From Thalassia testudinum (Eukaryota > Streptophyta > Magnoliopsida > Alismatales > Hydrocharitaceae): a stretch of 64,000 nucleotides of DNA. The number at the start of each line of letters is the position of its first letter. Positions within the stretch are counted from its first letter, which is position 1. A model generated the notes under the pieces. That model saw nothing but the letters and a program-made list of their open reading frames with translations, made no database searches and was not told the DNA's origin. Position numbers and translations under genes: made by a program. The DNA is taken from the NCBI GenBank assembly GCA_037157565.1, contig JAZHRO010000003.1, positions 43,103,001 to 43,167,000 on the forward strand, read 5' to 3'. Positions 10,945-21,427 of this stretch are shown here, in pieces.

Positions 10945-11600
10945 TCAACCAAGGATGATCGGACAATCAGAAAGTGAACTAGGAACTTCCATATCTAAAA
11001 CAAGAAAGTCAACAGGAAAACAGAGACCGTTGACCCTAACCACCACGTCTTCCACCACACCCTTCAGGATTTTGACAGAACGATCTGCCAACTGTAACGT
11101 GACAGGGGTGGGTTTCAGATTTCCCAAGGAAAATTTTTCTAGCATGATGGTCGGTATGAGATTTATGGAAGATCCTACAGGAAATGAGTGGTGTGCCCGG
11201 ATCTTTCTGCTTCAGTGGTAGGTTTGACAGTATAGCACAACTCACATGAGGCGAGAGAACCATCGGATTCTTAGTTTTCTTTGACTGTTGCCTGGGTGTT
11301 GTGTAGTCTTTGAAAAATTGGGCGACAATAGGTATGTGGTCGATAGCCTCGAGCAGGGGAACCTTGATTTATACATCCCTGAACAAATTACACAGGTTAT
11401 CAAAGCCCTGCGTATCTTTCTTTTTGCCTTTTGGCTCCCTCAGTAGAGCCTCAGGGAATGGGACTGATTTTGGCAACAATTTGGGTGTATCATCCTCTAG
11501 CAAATGCGGTGCGCATCCTGAATGAGAGGGCGATGAAGAAGATGGGCCAGGATCAGGTCGAGGCAGATCGACAGTCTGCTTGCCGCTCCTCATAGTGATA
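10945..11600 (-). pseudogene. E2 aspartic protease remnant, active site deleted
   Basis: The gag end (TMRSGK at about 11593) leads into the usual Athila segment with PFPEAL, LLEAIDHIP and a Pro-rich linker. After SCRI (about 11190) the frame jumps directly to the NLIPTIMLEKF part of the protease. The residues that should carry the catalytic DLGAS are missing and the frame shifts there. Downstream, LQLADRS...GVVEDVVVRV...FPVDFLVLD...PIILG is the conserved C-terminal half of the Athila-type protease. It cannot be an active enzyme. Confidence 0.75.
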
Positions 11601-13444
11601 GCATTGGACGATGCGGGTCCAATGGGATCATACGGCAGAGGAGGGTTCGCAATAGGGACATAAGAGTGAGGTGCAGCAGCGGGATTAGCCTAAAATCCCA
11701 GTGGAATGCTCGGAGCCTGCAGAATCTGGTGAACCTATCCCTGAAAAGGTTGTACCTGTGGTTGCGGACCACGGGGTACGAAATTTCGTGGGTTGGGAAC
11801 AGGTTGGGCGGGAAGAGTGTCCTGAGATCGAGTCATCATGCGTAGTTGACTAATCTCAGCATTCTGCTACGCCAATTGGTGCTGAAGAGAGGTCATGTTC
11901 TCTTCATGGCGCTTTGACATATCCGTCATCATTTGCATCAATTTGTCAAGAGGACTTGATGCGTGTTCTGCTTGCGGTATGCAAGGGCCTGATGGCAGAT
12001 TCGCCATAGGATTAGACTGGGCCCTTGGGATGACGTGTGCGGACGGTCGCATTGGTTCACCCGCGGGGTTTTGGTGCTGTGGGCTGTTGGACCATGCGAA
12101 GTTCGGATGATTGCGCCACCCTAGGTTATACGTGGCAGAGAACGAGTTGTTCCCCAGGGTGCAAGCGTCTTCTATGCCAGAAGACGTGTCCGCATGTAAA
12201 TATGCGTCCGAGCACACGGAGGCTTGGTCCTCCGTGTCGAAATACTGGCTCGCAGAAGCCAGTTCCACATGACTTACCGAGTCGCTCGGAGCGACACTCG
12301 ATAAGGAAGGTCTAACGAGGTTTCTCGGGATAAGCCTGGTGTTGGTAGAATTTGGATTGTGACGAAGTGGTGAAGTGGGGGTGTTTGCCATAGAACGGGT
12401 GGGGTTGGCCAGAAGCTCGTCCAGCTTCTTGTGCACGACAGAGACTTCATCCAATTTTTGTGCTATAAGGATGAGATTAGTGGATGAATGGGAGGATCCC
12501 GTGTCAACTTCGTGGAAATTTTGGGGCTGGCTGGTACGATTAAAAGCGACAATGGAAGCATTGTTCATCAAGTTTTCACTCATATTTTCAAGCAGTTCGA
12601 ATGCTCCATTCTCGTCTTTATTCATAAAATTCCCTCCGCAGGAAACGTCTGCTATCTGCTTCAAAGTCTCATTTAGCCCATAGTAGAAAATTTGGGCTAG
12701 ATGCCACTTAGGCAGACCGTGGTGCAGACACTTCCTGAGGAGGTCATTATACCTCTCCCATGCCTCATGAAATTGTTCGCCGTTTTGTTGTGTAAATGAA
12801 GTGATAGCACGGCGAAGCGCATTGGTTCGCCCGATTGGGAAGAACTTCTTGAGAAACAATGTTCGCATCTCTTCCCAAGAATGGATGGTTCTCCCAAGGG
12901 TGCGTAACCACTGCGATGCTTTATCCCGCAATGAAAACGGGAACATTTTCATGAGGACTATAGGTAACCCGACATTTCTTGGTTTAACCATTTCAGCCAG
13001 TCGGGTTAGGTCTTCCAAGTGGAGAAAAGGATATTCACTTGCAAGACCATGGAAGTGAAAATTTATTAGGCCAATTATGTTTGGTTTCAATTCAAAGTCA
13101 TCCCCGCCCATAGGGACCCGAATTTGTCCTATGGTCTCTATAGCAGCGGGATTCTTATAGGAGCTAAGAGACCTAGGCTCCTCCCGTTCGAGAGGGTTCT
13201 GCATTTCCTCCAATGTTTCCCGAATGGCTTCCATTTGCTCATTATACATTTCCATTTGGGCTTGGAGGCGGGTTATGGGATCTAAGGCTCCACCACCTGG
13301 TGGGTTCTGAGGGCAGTTTCCTCCCTCGAGATTTGGGGGTGGGCGTGCAGCCATGTTTGTGGAGGAGGAGGACGATTCGGCTTCTTTTCTAAATTTATCA
13401 GTCAATTCAAACAATTCAGGGTTTTGTGACCTCCTCCCAAACAT
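11601..13444 (-). pseudogene. E2 gag polyprotein, nearly open
   Basis: ATG at 13444 (MFGRR start, also seen in the E4 gag). It is open for 525 residues to a TAG at 11867, then continues in frame with two more stops into the gag end. Residues about 165-255 hold the retrotransposon gag (capsid) core, with FPFSLRDKASQWL, WEEMRTLFLKKFFP, RTNALRRAI, QQNGEQFHEAWERY and the YYGLN ending. This is the Athila-type particle protein that packages element RNA. The N-terminus is Ser-rich; residues about 330-480 are Pro/Ser/Asn-rich. No CCHC zinc knuckle is visible. It is the best preserved Athila-type gag in the window. Confidence 0.85.
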
Positions 13445-14815
13445 GCACTACCACAGGAAGAGTTGGGGAGATGAGAAGGGAAAAGAGATGAGAGAAATGA
13501 CGCCGCAAAGGTACACTTGATGACAAATCAATTCAGTCAAATTCCTAACCTCTACATGTGCCCTTAGACCTAAAGATCTAAGTTACCTGTTATCACGGAC
13601 TACGGAACCAAATGCGAGCACCGCGGAACCACCGGGCCAGATTGAAAGGCCATTTGCCCCAGTCTTAGACACCCAATAGCACGCGGGAACTCTCACCAGT
13701 ACGTAGACGCTACACGCAGGTAGTTAGACCTCCGCTCCTTAAAAAGGGTCAAGTTACTACCAATTTTAGTTAGAGGCTTAGGGTCAAGTGCTTTTGGAAT
13801 GTGAAAGGCGTTGTTTACGGGTAATGCCCAAGTGATTGATTTTCAGAGTGTGTAAAACAAACATGCAACGGAGAAATCTCCCTGAATTGAAGTTTTAATT
13901 GGTGAATGGCTTTTAGAGTTCAGCCTTAAGTAGTATGAATTTTAGGATTTCGCTGAAATACCAACTCAACCAATCTCCGGGTTTTTGTGAGAATACAAGT
14001 TTTCTTTCTAAGCCCAACAAACCCTTCTTCAATATCAATTGGTTAATGCATGCTAAAATGCAATGGGCTACCCTAAATGGAGATTTCTATGCGTGGATGC
14101 ACGAATCAGTTTTAGAGTTTATGTGAAAGGGAGACAAAGCACTTCAATTCAAGTGCTCCTAATTACCAAAAAGATGTCCACACAAGGCTCAACCAAAAGA
14201 TAAAGAAAATCAAATTGTTGGTGTTGAAATATTCGGGATCGAATCTTAGGCAAGTTGAAAAGTCGTGGTGGGGTTGGAATCAACTCAATTCCAAGTTTCC
14301 CCACCAAAAATGTGATCCTGAATTTGCAAATAAGTGAGGCAAAGAGGGATGCAATCAATCTTTTTGTGTTTGCCTCAAAGAATACTTCACACGGCGAAAA
14401 ATTCAAAAATCAAGATTCTTGGATTTTCACGATGCGAAGTAAGGCAGGAAATCCCAGGGCAATGGGAGTGAAGACAATCAATCAAACAAGTGAATTTTAA
14501 TCCACTTGCCCCAAGAGATCCCAAGAAGTTTTTCTAGTTTTTAGTTTTTTTTTTTTATTAAGGTGACAAGTTAACCCTAGTTGCTAAGAAAAGAAGACCT
14601 ACTTGTTCAGCAACGTGTGCGAAGTTCCAATGCGGTGTCGACGTCTTCACGCTCTCGTTCCCGCCTTGGATTTGCTCACGTCTTTGACTTCGTTTGCCTG
14701 CCTTCTCCTTGCACCAGGTTCACCTGCACACCAAAAACAGAGATACCCGTGAAGAGAGAAGAGAAGAGAAAAAAAAATTACAGGAATGGAGTAAAAACTT
14801 ACTTGAAGGTGCACT
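13445..14815 (-). other. E2 untranslated leader
   Basis: About 1.4 kb between primer site and gag ATG with no supported gene. It holds A/T homopolymers (14542-14556, 14769-14777). GTAAGT occurs on the minus strand just after the primer site (about 14803-14797), and TGTGCAG|G about 80 bases further (near 14727). Both are splice-like but untested. Confidence 0.5.
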
Positions 14816-14833
14816 TCCCCGGCAACGGCGCCA
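14816..14833 (-). other. E2 primer binding site, tRNA-Asp type
   Basis: Minus-strand TGGCGCCGTTGCCGGGGA, a perfect match to the complement of a plant tRNA-Asp 3' end, seven bases after the LTR end (…CACCACA at 14841). Confidence 0.92.
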
Positions 14834-14840
14834 GAAAAGG

Positions 14841-17700
14841 TGTGGTGTCAGACCCGAATAGGTTGTTAATATGATGATTTTATCGTTGAAGTGTGTATAG
14901 TGGTTAACCTAAATCGAACCTAACCATCTCTTTACAAAAAATTTTTTTACCTGGCCAATTTGATTTTATCTTGGTCACTTTTAGGCCCAGGGTCGAACTC
15001 AGGGAAGTGGGGTTACAAGTTAAGTTTCTACGCCTTTCCTACAACGGGTCTCTTCCGTTCGTTTATTGTGTTTTTGGTGTTTTTCTATTTAGATTTTTTT
15101 CTGGTAATCTTTGTCCTTGAGGCACACCCTTAAAATTGGGTTCTTGGCTTTGAGCCAAAATAGGGTTCCAAAATGAGTCTTGCTGTTTGTAAGATGGAAT
15201 ACCTGCAAGTCAAAGATTATCTTTTCTCTTTTATATATATTTTTTTTATCTTTTACTATCAGGAAAGCGAAACAGAAATAAAGTAAATATAGTATATATA
15301 TATAGGTATATATTATGTATATAAAGGGGTGGGGGTGGAGGCAGAGATGGAGTGTAACACGGTGTCGAGTCGGTCGTCATCTAGAAAGATGCAACCAACA
15401 GGACGAGGTGCCGTGTGGATTGTGGGATGGATGGTGGAAGATGTATGTGATCACGCTTTTTGTACGCGTGTATTGGGGAATATCAGCAACTGGTGTAGAT
15501 ATTCCCGCGATACCACGTATGGTAAATAATGTGAAAATATATCTATATATGTATATATGTAAATATATCTATATATATATATATGGTTATATATAGGTAT
15601 ATATATATGTATATATATATGTATGTGTATATATATATGTATATATGTATATGTAGCTATATGTATATATATATATGTATATATAGATGTATATATAAGT
15701 AGGTGTGTATATAGGTATATATATATATATATGTATCTATACTTAGTTATATAGGTAATAATATATATATAGATATATGTATATTTATATATATATATAT
15801 ATGTATATGGATATATGTATGTAAGTATATATGTATATATAAGTATATAGATATATGTATATATATATATATGTATACTAATACTTAGTTATATAAATAC
15901 TAATATATATATAGATATAAGTATATATATGTATATATATATGTATATATGTATATGTATATATATAAGTATATGGATATATATATATGTATGTATACCT
16001 AGACATAAGTATATAGATACTACTATATGTATAAATATAAGTATATATATATATATGTATGTATATATATATGTATATAAATATATGTATATATATATAT
16101 CAATATATATATGTATACGTATAGAATAGTGTATAGGTGTGTGTGTGTGTGGAAGTGTAACTGTATGTGTGTGCAAGCGTCGGTGTAAAGAGAGTGTTGT
16201 GAGAGAGAGTGAGAGAGAGAGCGGGAGAGAGAGAAGCCGCACTGCTGGAGATGAGAGAGGCGGGATAAGTCATCCACGACCAGTGGGCATCATCTGGAGG
16301 TCCTCAAGCACACCCGCAGGCGCACATGCACGCAGACAAGCGCGTGCTGGAGGGCAAGGGGCACGAAGAGGAGACGCAGTGCACCGTGCTGCGCGAAGGC
16401 TAGAGCGAGCGCTCGTAGGCACGGGCGAAGGGAGCTGGCGAAGGCAAGCGCTGGGAGAGGGCTGGCGCACGCAGACGTATGTGGGTGGGTGCGGGCGACG
16501 CGGGCGGAGACGCGCAAGCAGGCGCATGCACGAGCGAACGGCAATAACGATGTGCCGGGTGACCGGTTAAGTGAGAAGCTCACCGGTCACCCCACTGTAG
16601 CCACAGTGTCGCGCAAACTCATGTGAACAGTGGCTACAGTGTAAGGCCGCACTGCGTGATCGGGAGCTGCAGGTGCCGTGAGTGTGGCTGGCTCGGCGCG
16701 CGCGGCTGAGTGGCTTCGGCTGGTGGCTTGCGGGCAGAAGGTTGTGACAAAGCGCGCGGAGAAGGCTGCTGGCGTGCGCGGTGGAGGGCGAGGGCGATGG
16801 CTGCTTGCGCGGTGGCTTGCAGGAGTTGGCAGGGGCGTGCGGAGAGGCTTGGCCGACCACTGCAGTGGCGCACGGTGGCCAGTTGCGGAAGAGAGAGCGC
16901 AACAAGGCGCTTGCGCGAAGAAGCTGAAGGCGAGGGCAGTGCGAAGGAGGAGGCAAGAGCGCCTGCAAGGGCACGCGGAAGGGGCTGGGGCTGCTGCTGC
17001 GTGCTGCTGCTGCTGCCTTCTTGCCACTGCTGCAGGGCGTGCGAAGCTTGGAGCTTCAAGCTTGAAGCCTGCACTCCAATGGCTGAAGGTGCTGGAACGA
17101 AAAAAGCTAGAAAAGAGCCACCACGCCCACCGGCTCTTTGAAGAGTTGGGCGGTGGTGGTCTCACTGTGGTGGTGTGCACCACCTTGAGGGCTCCTGCCT
17201 GCCGGGTGTCTCCGAGGAGGGCCGGCATATGGAAGGAGAGGGAGGAGAGGACGGTGGCCTAGAGAAGAAGAAGCTGCAGGTTTTTTTTTGGCTGGGACCA
17301 GGCTGCAGCAAGAAGCTGTGCCCTCTTTTCTTATAGAGGAGGAAGGCATGCACAGCCATGCCCTGGCTGTGCATGCGGCTGCATGGAGATCGGCAGGGAG
17401 TGGCAGCCGCAAGGAAGGGCTGGAGCAGGGAATGGCGAGAGGAGAAGAAGATGCATGCAGCCGCAGGAAAGATTTAAAAATCAAGTGAAATAAAAAATAA
17501 AAAGATGGTGAATTAGCAGAGATGCACTTGAGGAAAAAAAGTAAATTGCAAGGCCATTTATTTATTCTCCTCTCCTCTCAATTAAATGCATGCATGCATG
17601 TATTTTTACAAATGCGATTATGGAATCCTATTATGCATAGGTAATGCTAGGAAATAGCACAAGAAGGCACTATTGCAGGTGTATTTTTGCGGTGCAATCA
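14841..17700 (-). repeat. E2 5' LTR (complete, about 2860 bp)
   Basis: Minus-strand start TGATTGCACCGC at 17700, end ...GACACCACA at 14841. From 15263 up it pairs with 6804-9122. A TATA-like TATAAGAAA is at 17335-17327 (-). The U5 motif (plus strand AGGGTCGAACTCAGGGA, 14989-15005) is about 148 bp before the LTR end. The microsatellite at 15540-16235 lies in the transcribed part. Confidence 0.85.
15540..16235. repeat. Compound TA / GT / GA microsatellite in E2 5' LTR
   Basis: Same structure as 7075-7670 but longer in the TA section, with TATATA/TATG/TAGATA steps to about 16130, (GT)n at 16137-16150 and GAGAGA to about 16235. Divergence by slippage after insertion is the simple explanation. 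Confidence 0.85.
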
Positions 17701-17722
17701 ACCCTCCTCAGAATAAGCCCTC
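17701..17722 (+). pseudogene. E3 gag fragment left of solo LTR A
   Basis: The 22 bases between E2 and LTR A read P-P-Q-N-K-P-S. After removal of LTR A and one CCCTC copy, they join in frame to the gag sequence starting EMDEIKAMMK at 20427. This shows both insertions lie in gag of E3. Confidence 0.7.
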
Positions 17723-20420
17723 TGATGAGAACCTCATCATGAGCCATAACTAGCTCATTTTGACCTAATACAGAGAATAAAAGCTCCTACATAACCTTAG
17801 AAAGGCTTGGCTCAGAGAGATTCTGAGTTTGCAAAAACTGAGGGGTAAAAATGCAATTTCACCAATCCGATCTGAAAATAGGGTAACTCAGGGTCCAAAC
17901 ATAGGTCAAAACAACCTAATAAGAAGAAAAGTGGGATGAAATGACTCAATAAGGGTTACAGCAACTCCAAGGAATTAAATAATATCCTGTAACCCTAAAA
18001 ATAAACCCACTTCAATTCACGTGGTTCAAGGCAAGGTAAAAATCAAATAAACCCTCTAAAATTCATATAAAAATAATCTCTAGGGTTTAGGACTTTCAAT
18101 TTGGCCTTAGGAACCCATTTTGACCTACATTGAGAACCATGCCCAATTAACAACTTAATTTGGGTTTTTACGTAAATTGACCAATCAAACAAGGTTTAAT
18201 ATAGAAATAAAATTCACCATCAGAATCCTTAGGTCCTAATTAGTCATGTATAAAAACTTGGGCCTAAGAAGAAACCTTCTTGACCAACTTTTCATTTTGG
18301 TCCTCATCCATTACTTTTTGACCCTCAACTTTTGAAACCCTCGCATTTTGGCCCCTAATTCTTCATCATTTTTTGCATTTTGGTCCTCCCTGCAAAACCC
18401 TGCGCAGCGCCATACTCCGACGAGGCATGGTGCCGCGCAGGTGAGGGCGACCCCCTGCCAAGACAACGGGGTGCTCCCTGCGACGTCTGCTGTCGCAGGG
18501 ACACCTCCACGATCTCTGCCATCGCCCACACCTTCCGTGCGAACGCGCGGAAGGTATGGGTCGCGATCCGGCCATCCTCCGGCGAGGGAGGCACGTCGTC
18601 TCCCTCTGCCCTCCTCTCTGATTTCGCCTCTATAAAAGCCACCACCATCTACCGCTTTCGGCAGCTCGGATCTGACGGAGACACCCCCCTAAATTCCTCC
18701 CTTCCCACTCTGACAGACGCCCCCTTGCTCCGGCGGCCTCTCCCCCTCCTCCTCGTCGCCCTGCCGCACTACCAGCAACAGGGTTACCTTCCCTCAATCT
18801 TTCCGCGTCACGCCGCACCCAGCTGGCGCCTCTCCGGTCCCTTCCTTGCCGCCGCTCCTTCCTCTGGGCAATTTCTTCTCCGGCGACAGTCGATACGACT
18901 GTCGCCTGCGCCAACCCCTCCTCGTCCAGCTTAGCAGGTAGAAATTCTCCTCTTCCTCCCCTCTTTCTTTTCTATACTGAAAACCCTTACTGTCGCCACC
19001 TATTTCCCACCGATCACCCTCACCTTCTCCACCTCCGGCCAAACTCCGGCGAACCACTCCCATCGCTCCAGCACCCCGCACGGCTCGCCGACCTGTGCAT
19101 AACCTCCGCCTCCTCACCCTGATCCTCCTCCGCCCTTCCACTGTCCACCAAATGCCCTCTGCAGACCCACCGAACACACCCACTTCTTCACCCGCAGTTT
19201 GACCTAGGGCGACCTGTTTGCTCCACCACACCCCCTGCAGACCCTCTGACCACCTTCGCCGTGCCACGGCGAAGGTCCCCCGCCTGTCTGATTTGGCCGA
19301 AAGGCCGTTCTTCTGTGACCAGGTGACTCGCCCGCCGTCGCCATTACTGAGCAGGCAGAGCTCCTTCGCCTGCAGGTGCAGGCACACCTTCTCCCAGGTT
19401 CGACTCCCAGGTTGCGCGGGGCGTCTCCGCGAAGCGTCCCAGGTTCGCAGTTGGGGCGAAGGCCGCGCGTGAAGCCACGATCGCCCGCTGCTCCCTCCGC
19501 GATGGGCGCTCAATTGGGGTGGGACATTTAGTCCCACCTCGGAACTTTTCAGAGGCGCGCGGGCACATAAAGGCAAAAAGTGCCTTATGCTGTCTGCCTC
19601 CTGACCACGGGGTGAGGTCCCTCTCACCCGACCCGGCCTCGTCCGTGATCACGCTCCGCGGACCTGGCCCGACCCGATTAACCCGACCTGCACTCCTCGC
19701 CCACCACCGCACGCCGGTGGGCCTGGACCTGGGCGCGACTCGTACCCGATTACCCGGTTGCTCTGGGAGAGCTGACCTAAGAGCAAACTCAGAGAGAAAG
19801 AGACGCGCGGGGGAGGGGGGTAGAGTAGGTTTTGCCCTCTGACTCTGAACTCTTGAGCATGTAGGCACAGGTGAAGAAGAAGGAAGCTAAGGGAGACACT
19901 GTAGCAACAAGCGGTTTAAGTCGTCTGATTGAGAAATCAGACGACGTCCTGAAGACAGGTGAAGGCAAAGAAGAAGAAGGAAGGCGAAGCAGAGGAAAGA
20001 GAGGAACACAGAGCAGCCAAGTGAAGAAACAGAAAGCAGAAGAAGAAGAGAAGCAAGAAGAAAAGAAGAAGAAGAGCACGGGAGGAAGATCTGAGGCAAG
20101 AAAAGAAGAAACAAAGAAAATAAAAAGAAGAAAAAGACAGGATCATCCAACCAAGAAATAGAGGAAGAACACGAAGAACAAAAGCCAAAGAGGAGAGAAG
20201 ACAAAGAGGAAGAAAGAAGAAAAGAAGAAGAGCCAAACTTTCATCTCTCTCTCTCTTTATTTTTGTAATAGAACATGTATATCTCTAGAATACGACTTGC
20301 TCCCTGAGTTCGACCTCGGGAGAACTGTATTTTTCGAGTAACAAATATTAGCAAATGATGGCAATAACTATCTGTACTACAACGACTTAAGAAAAGCTAG
20401 TTGCTGCCACCGTTCTGCCA
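17723..20420 (+). repeat. Solo LTR A (E4 family, diverged, 2698 bp)
   Basis: Starts TGATGAGAACCTCATCATGAGCC, like the E4 LTR start, and ends ...TTCTGCCA. CCCTC at 17718-17722 and 20421-20425 is the target duplication. It shares with the E4 LTRs a TATA box (18631-18638), a GC-rich part with the same base order, a GAAGAA purine tract (about 19870-20230), a hairpin (19921-19944) and the U5 motif (20300-20316). No internal sequence follows, so it is a solo LTR left by LTR-LTR recombination. The ORFs readable at about 18350-19870 are LTR sequence. Confidence 0.85.
18631..18638 (+). promoter_or_regulatory. TATA box of solo LTR A
   Basis: TATAAAAG following a C/T-rich stretch; matches the position of the TATA boxes in the E4 LTRs (26975, 37805). 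Confidence 0.6.
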
Positions 20421-21416
20421 CCCTCTGAGATGGATGAAATTAAAGCCATGATGAAAGCGATGCAAGAGCATCAAAATATGGTCATCTAATCTCAGAATAA
20501 GATGATTACTGATATGCAATCCCAAATTGGTTATCTTACTAAGGCAGTTAGGCAATGTGATTCGAGGAAGTTTCCTAGCTCTTCCGAGGAGAACCCAAAG
20601 GGCAAGAGGGTCGTATTCAGGGAGCACACCCAAGCTGTGACCATGCTGAGGAGTGGAAAGAAAATTAACAAGGTTGATAATACTCTTACGGTTGCATCTC
20701 ATAATTCCCCTCCAACACCCGACCCGACTTCCATCTCCACCGAGGAAGAGCCACACTACTCTCCCTCGCTTGAAATCACCCACAATTAGGATGTCGTCAT
20801 TCCACCACCCCTCTCCCGCCATGACGACCCCTCTACCCAGAAGCCGAGGGTGCCCTATCCAGAGCACCTATCTGCTCCTGGGGGATCTTCTGTTGGCTCG
20901 CCTGGAGCAAAGGATAGGACGGAGGAGATTATGGACACTTTTAGGCAAGTCCAGATCAACTTGCCTCTATTGGAAGCTATCAAACAGATCCCGTCCTATG
21001 CCAAGTTTCTAAAGGACCTGTGCACCCAGAAGCATCGATCTAGGAGATAGGTCCAAGCCAAGATCATCCTGCCTGACCATGTTAACTTGGTTCTCCAACA
21101 TGGAACACCCCCCAAAATGAATGACCCAGGGGCCCCGTATATCTTAGTGGTTATAGGTAACCAACACATTGACGAGGCTCTGCTCGATCTGGGGGTGGGG
21201 GTGAACATTTTACCGAGCTCTGTCTACGACCTTTTGGGAGGATGTGAGTTAAAACCTAGTCCAGTCATCCTCCAGGTCGCAGACAGATCACTTAAGACAC
21301 CACGGGGATTACTAGAAGATGTCTTGGTGAAAGTGGACAACTTCTTCTTCCCTGTTGACTTTCTTGTGCTAGATCTAACCCTTCTAATAAGCCCACCAAG
21401 TCATCCATTATTCTAG
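20421..21416 (+). pseudogene. E3 gag C-terminus and aspartic protease, decayed
   Basis: One frame carries the gag end (Met/Gln-rich helix, VTMLRSGK at about 20640), a Pro-rich linker, the segment LLEAIKQIPSYAKFLKDLC, then the protease with LLDLGVGVNILP and LQVADRSLKTPRGLLEDVLVKV...FPVDFLVLD. Stops at about 20490, 20787 and 21048 break it. The active-site motif is DLGV, not the usual DLGA of Athila-type proteases. A one-base shift near 21390-21416 moves the rest to the next frame. Confidence 0.75.
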
Positions 21417-21427
21417 GACGCCCCTTC

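Larger units (their letters stand above)
6804..17700 (-). mobile_element. E2: gag-protease-only Athila-type retrotransposon
   Basis: Reads on the minus strand: 5' LTR 17700-14841, primer site 14833-14816, leader, gag from 13444, protease remnant to about 10945, a Ser/Pro-rich tail ORF, central module 10255-10222, terminal polypurine module 9158-9123, and a 3' LTR from 9122 down to 6804, where E1 cuts it. About 420 bp of the 3' LTR (the equivalent of 14841-15262) should lie beyond E1, left of this window. No RT, RNase H or integrase is present, so it is non-autonomous. The right flank (17701 on) reads as E3 gag, so E2 is probably inserted in E3; its duplication should be ACCCT (17701-17705). 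Confidence 0.85.

Noticed and set aside
18348..20236. ORFs up to 277 residues in LTR A, and similar ones in B, C and D
   Set aside because: The frames lie in LTR promoter and leader DNA; Lys/Glu or Phe/Leu/Ser runs come from the purine tract. The same DNA recurs at 26676-28480, 37431-39540 and 52041-53435.
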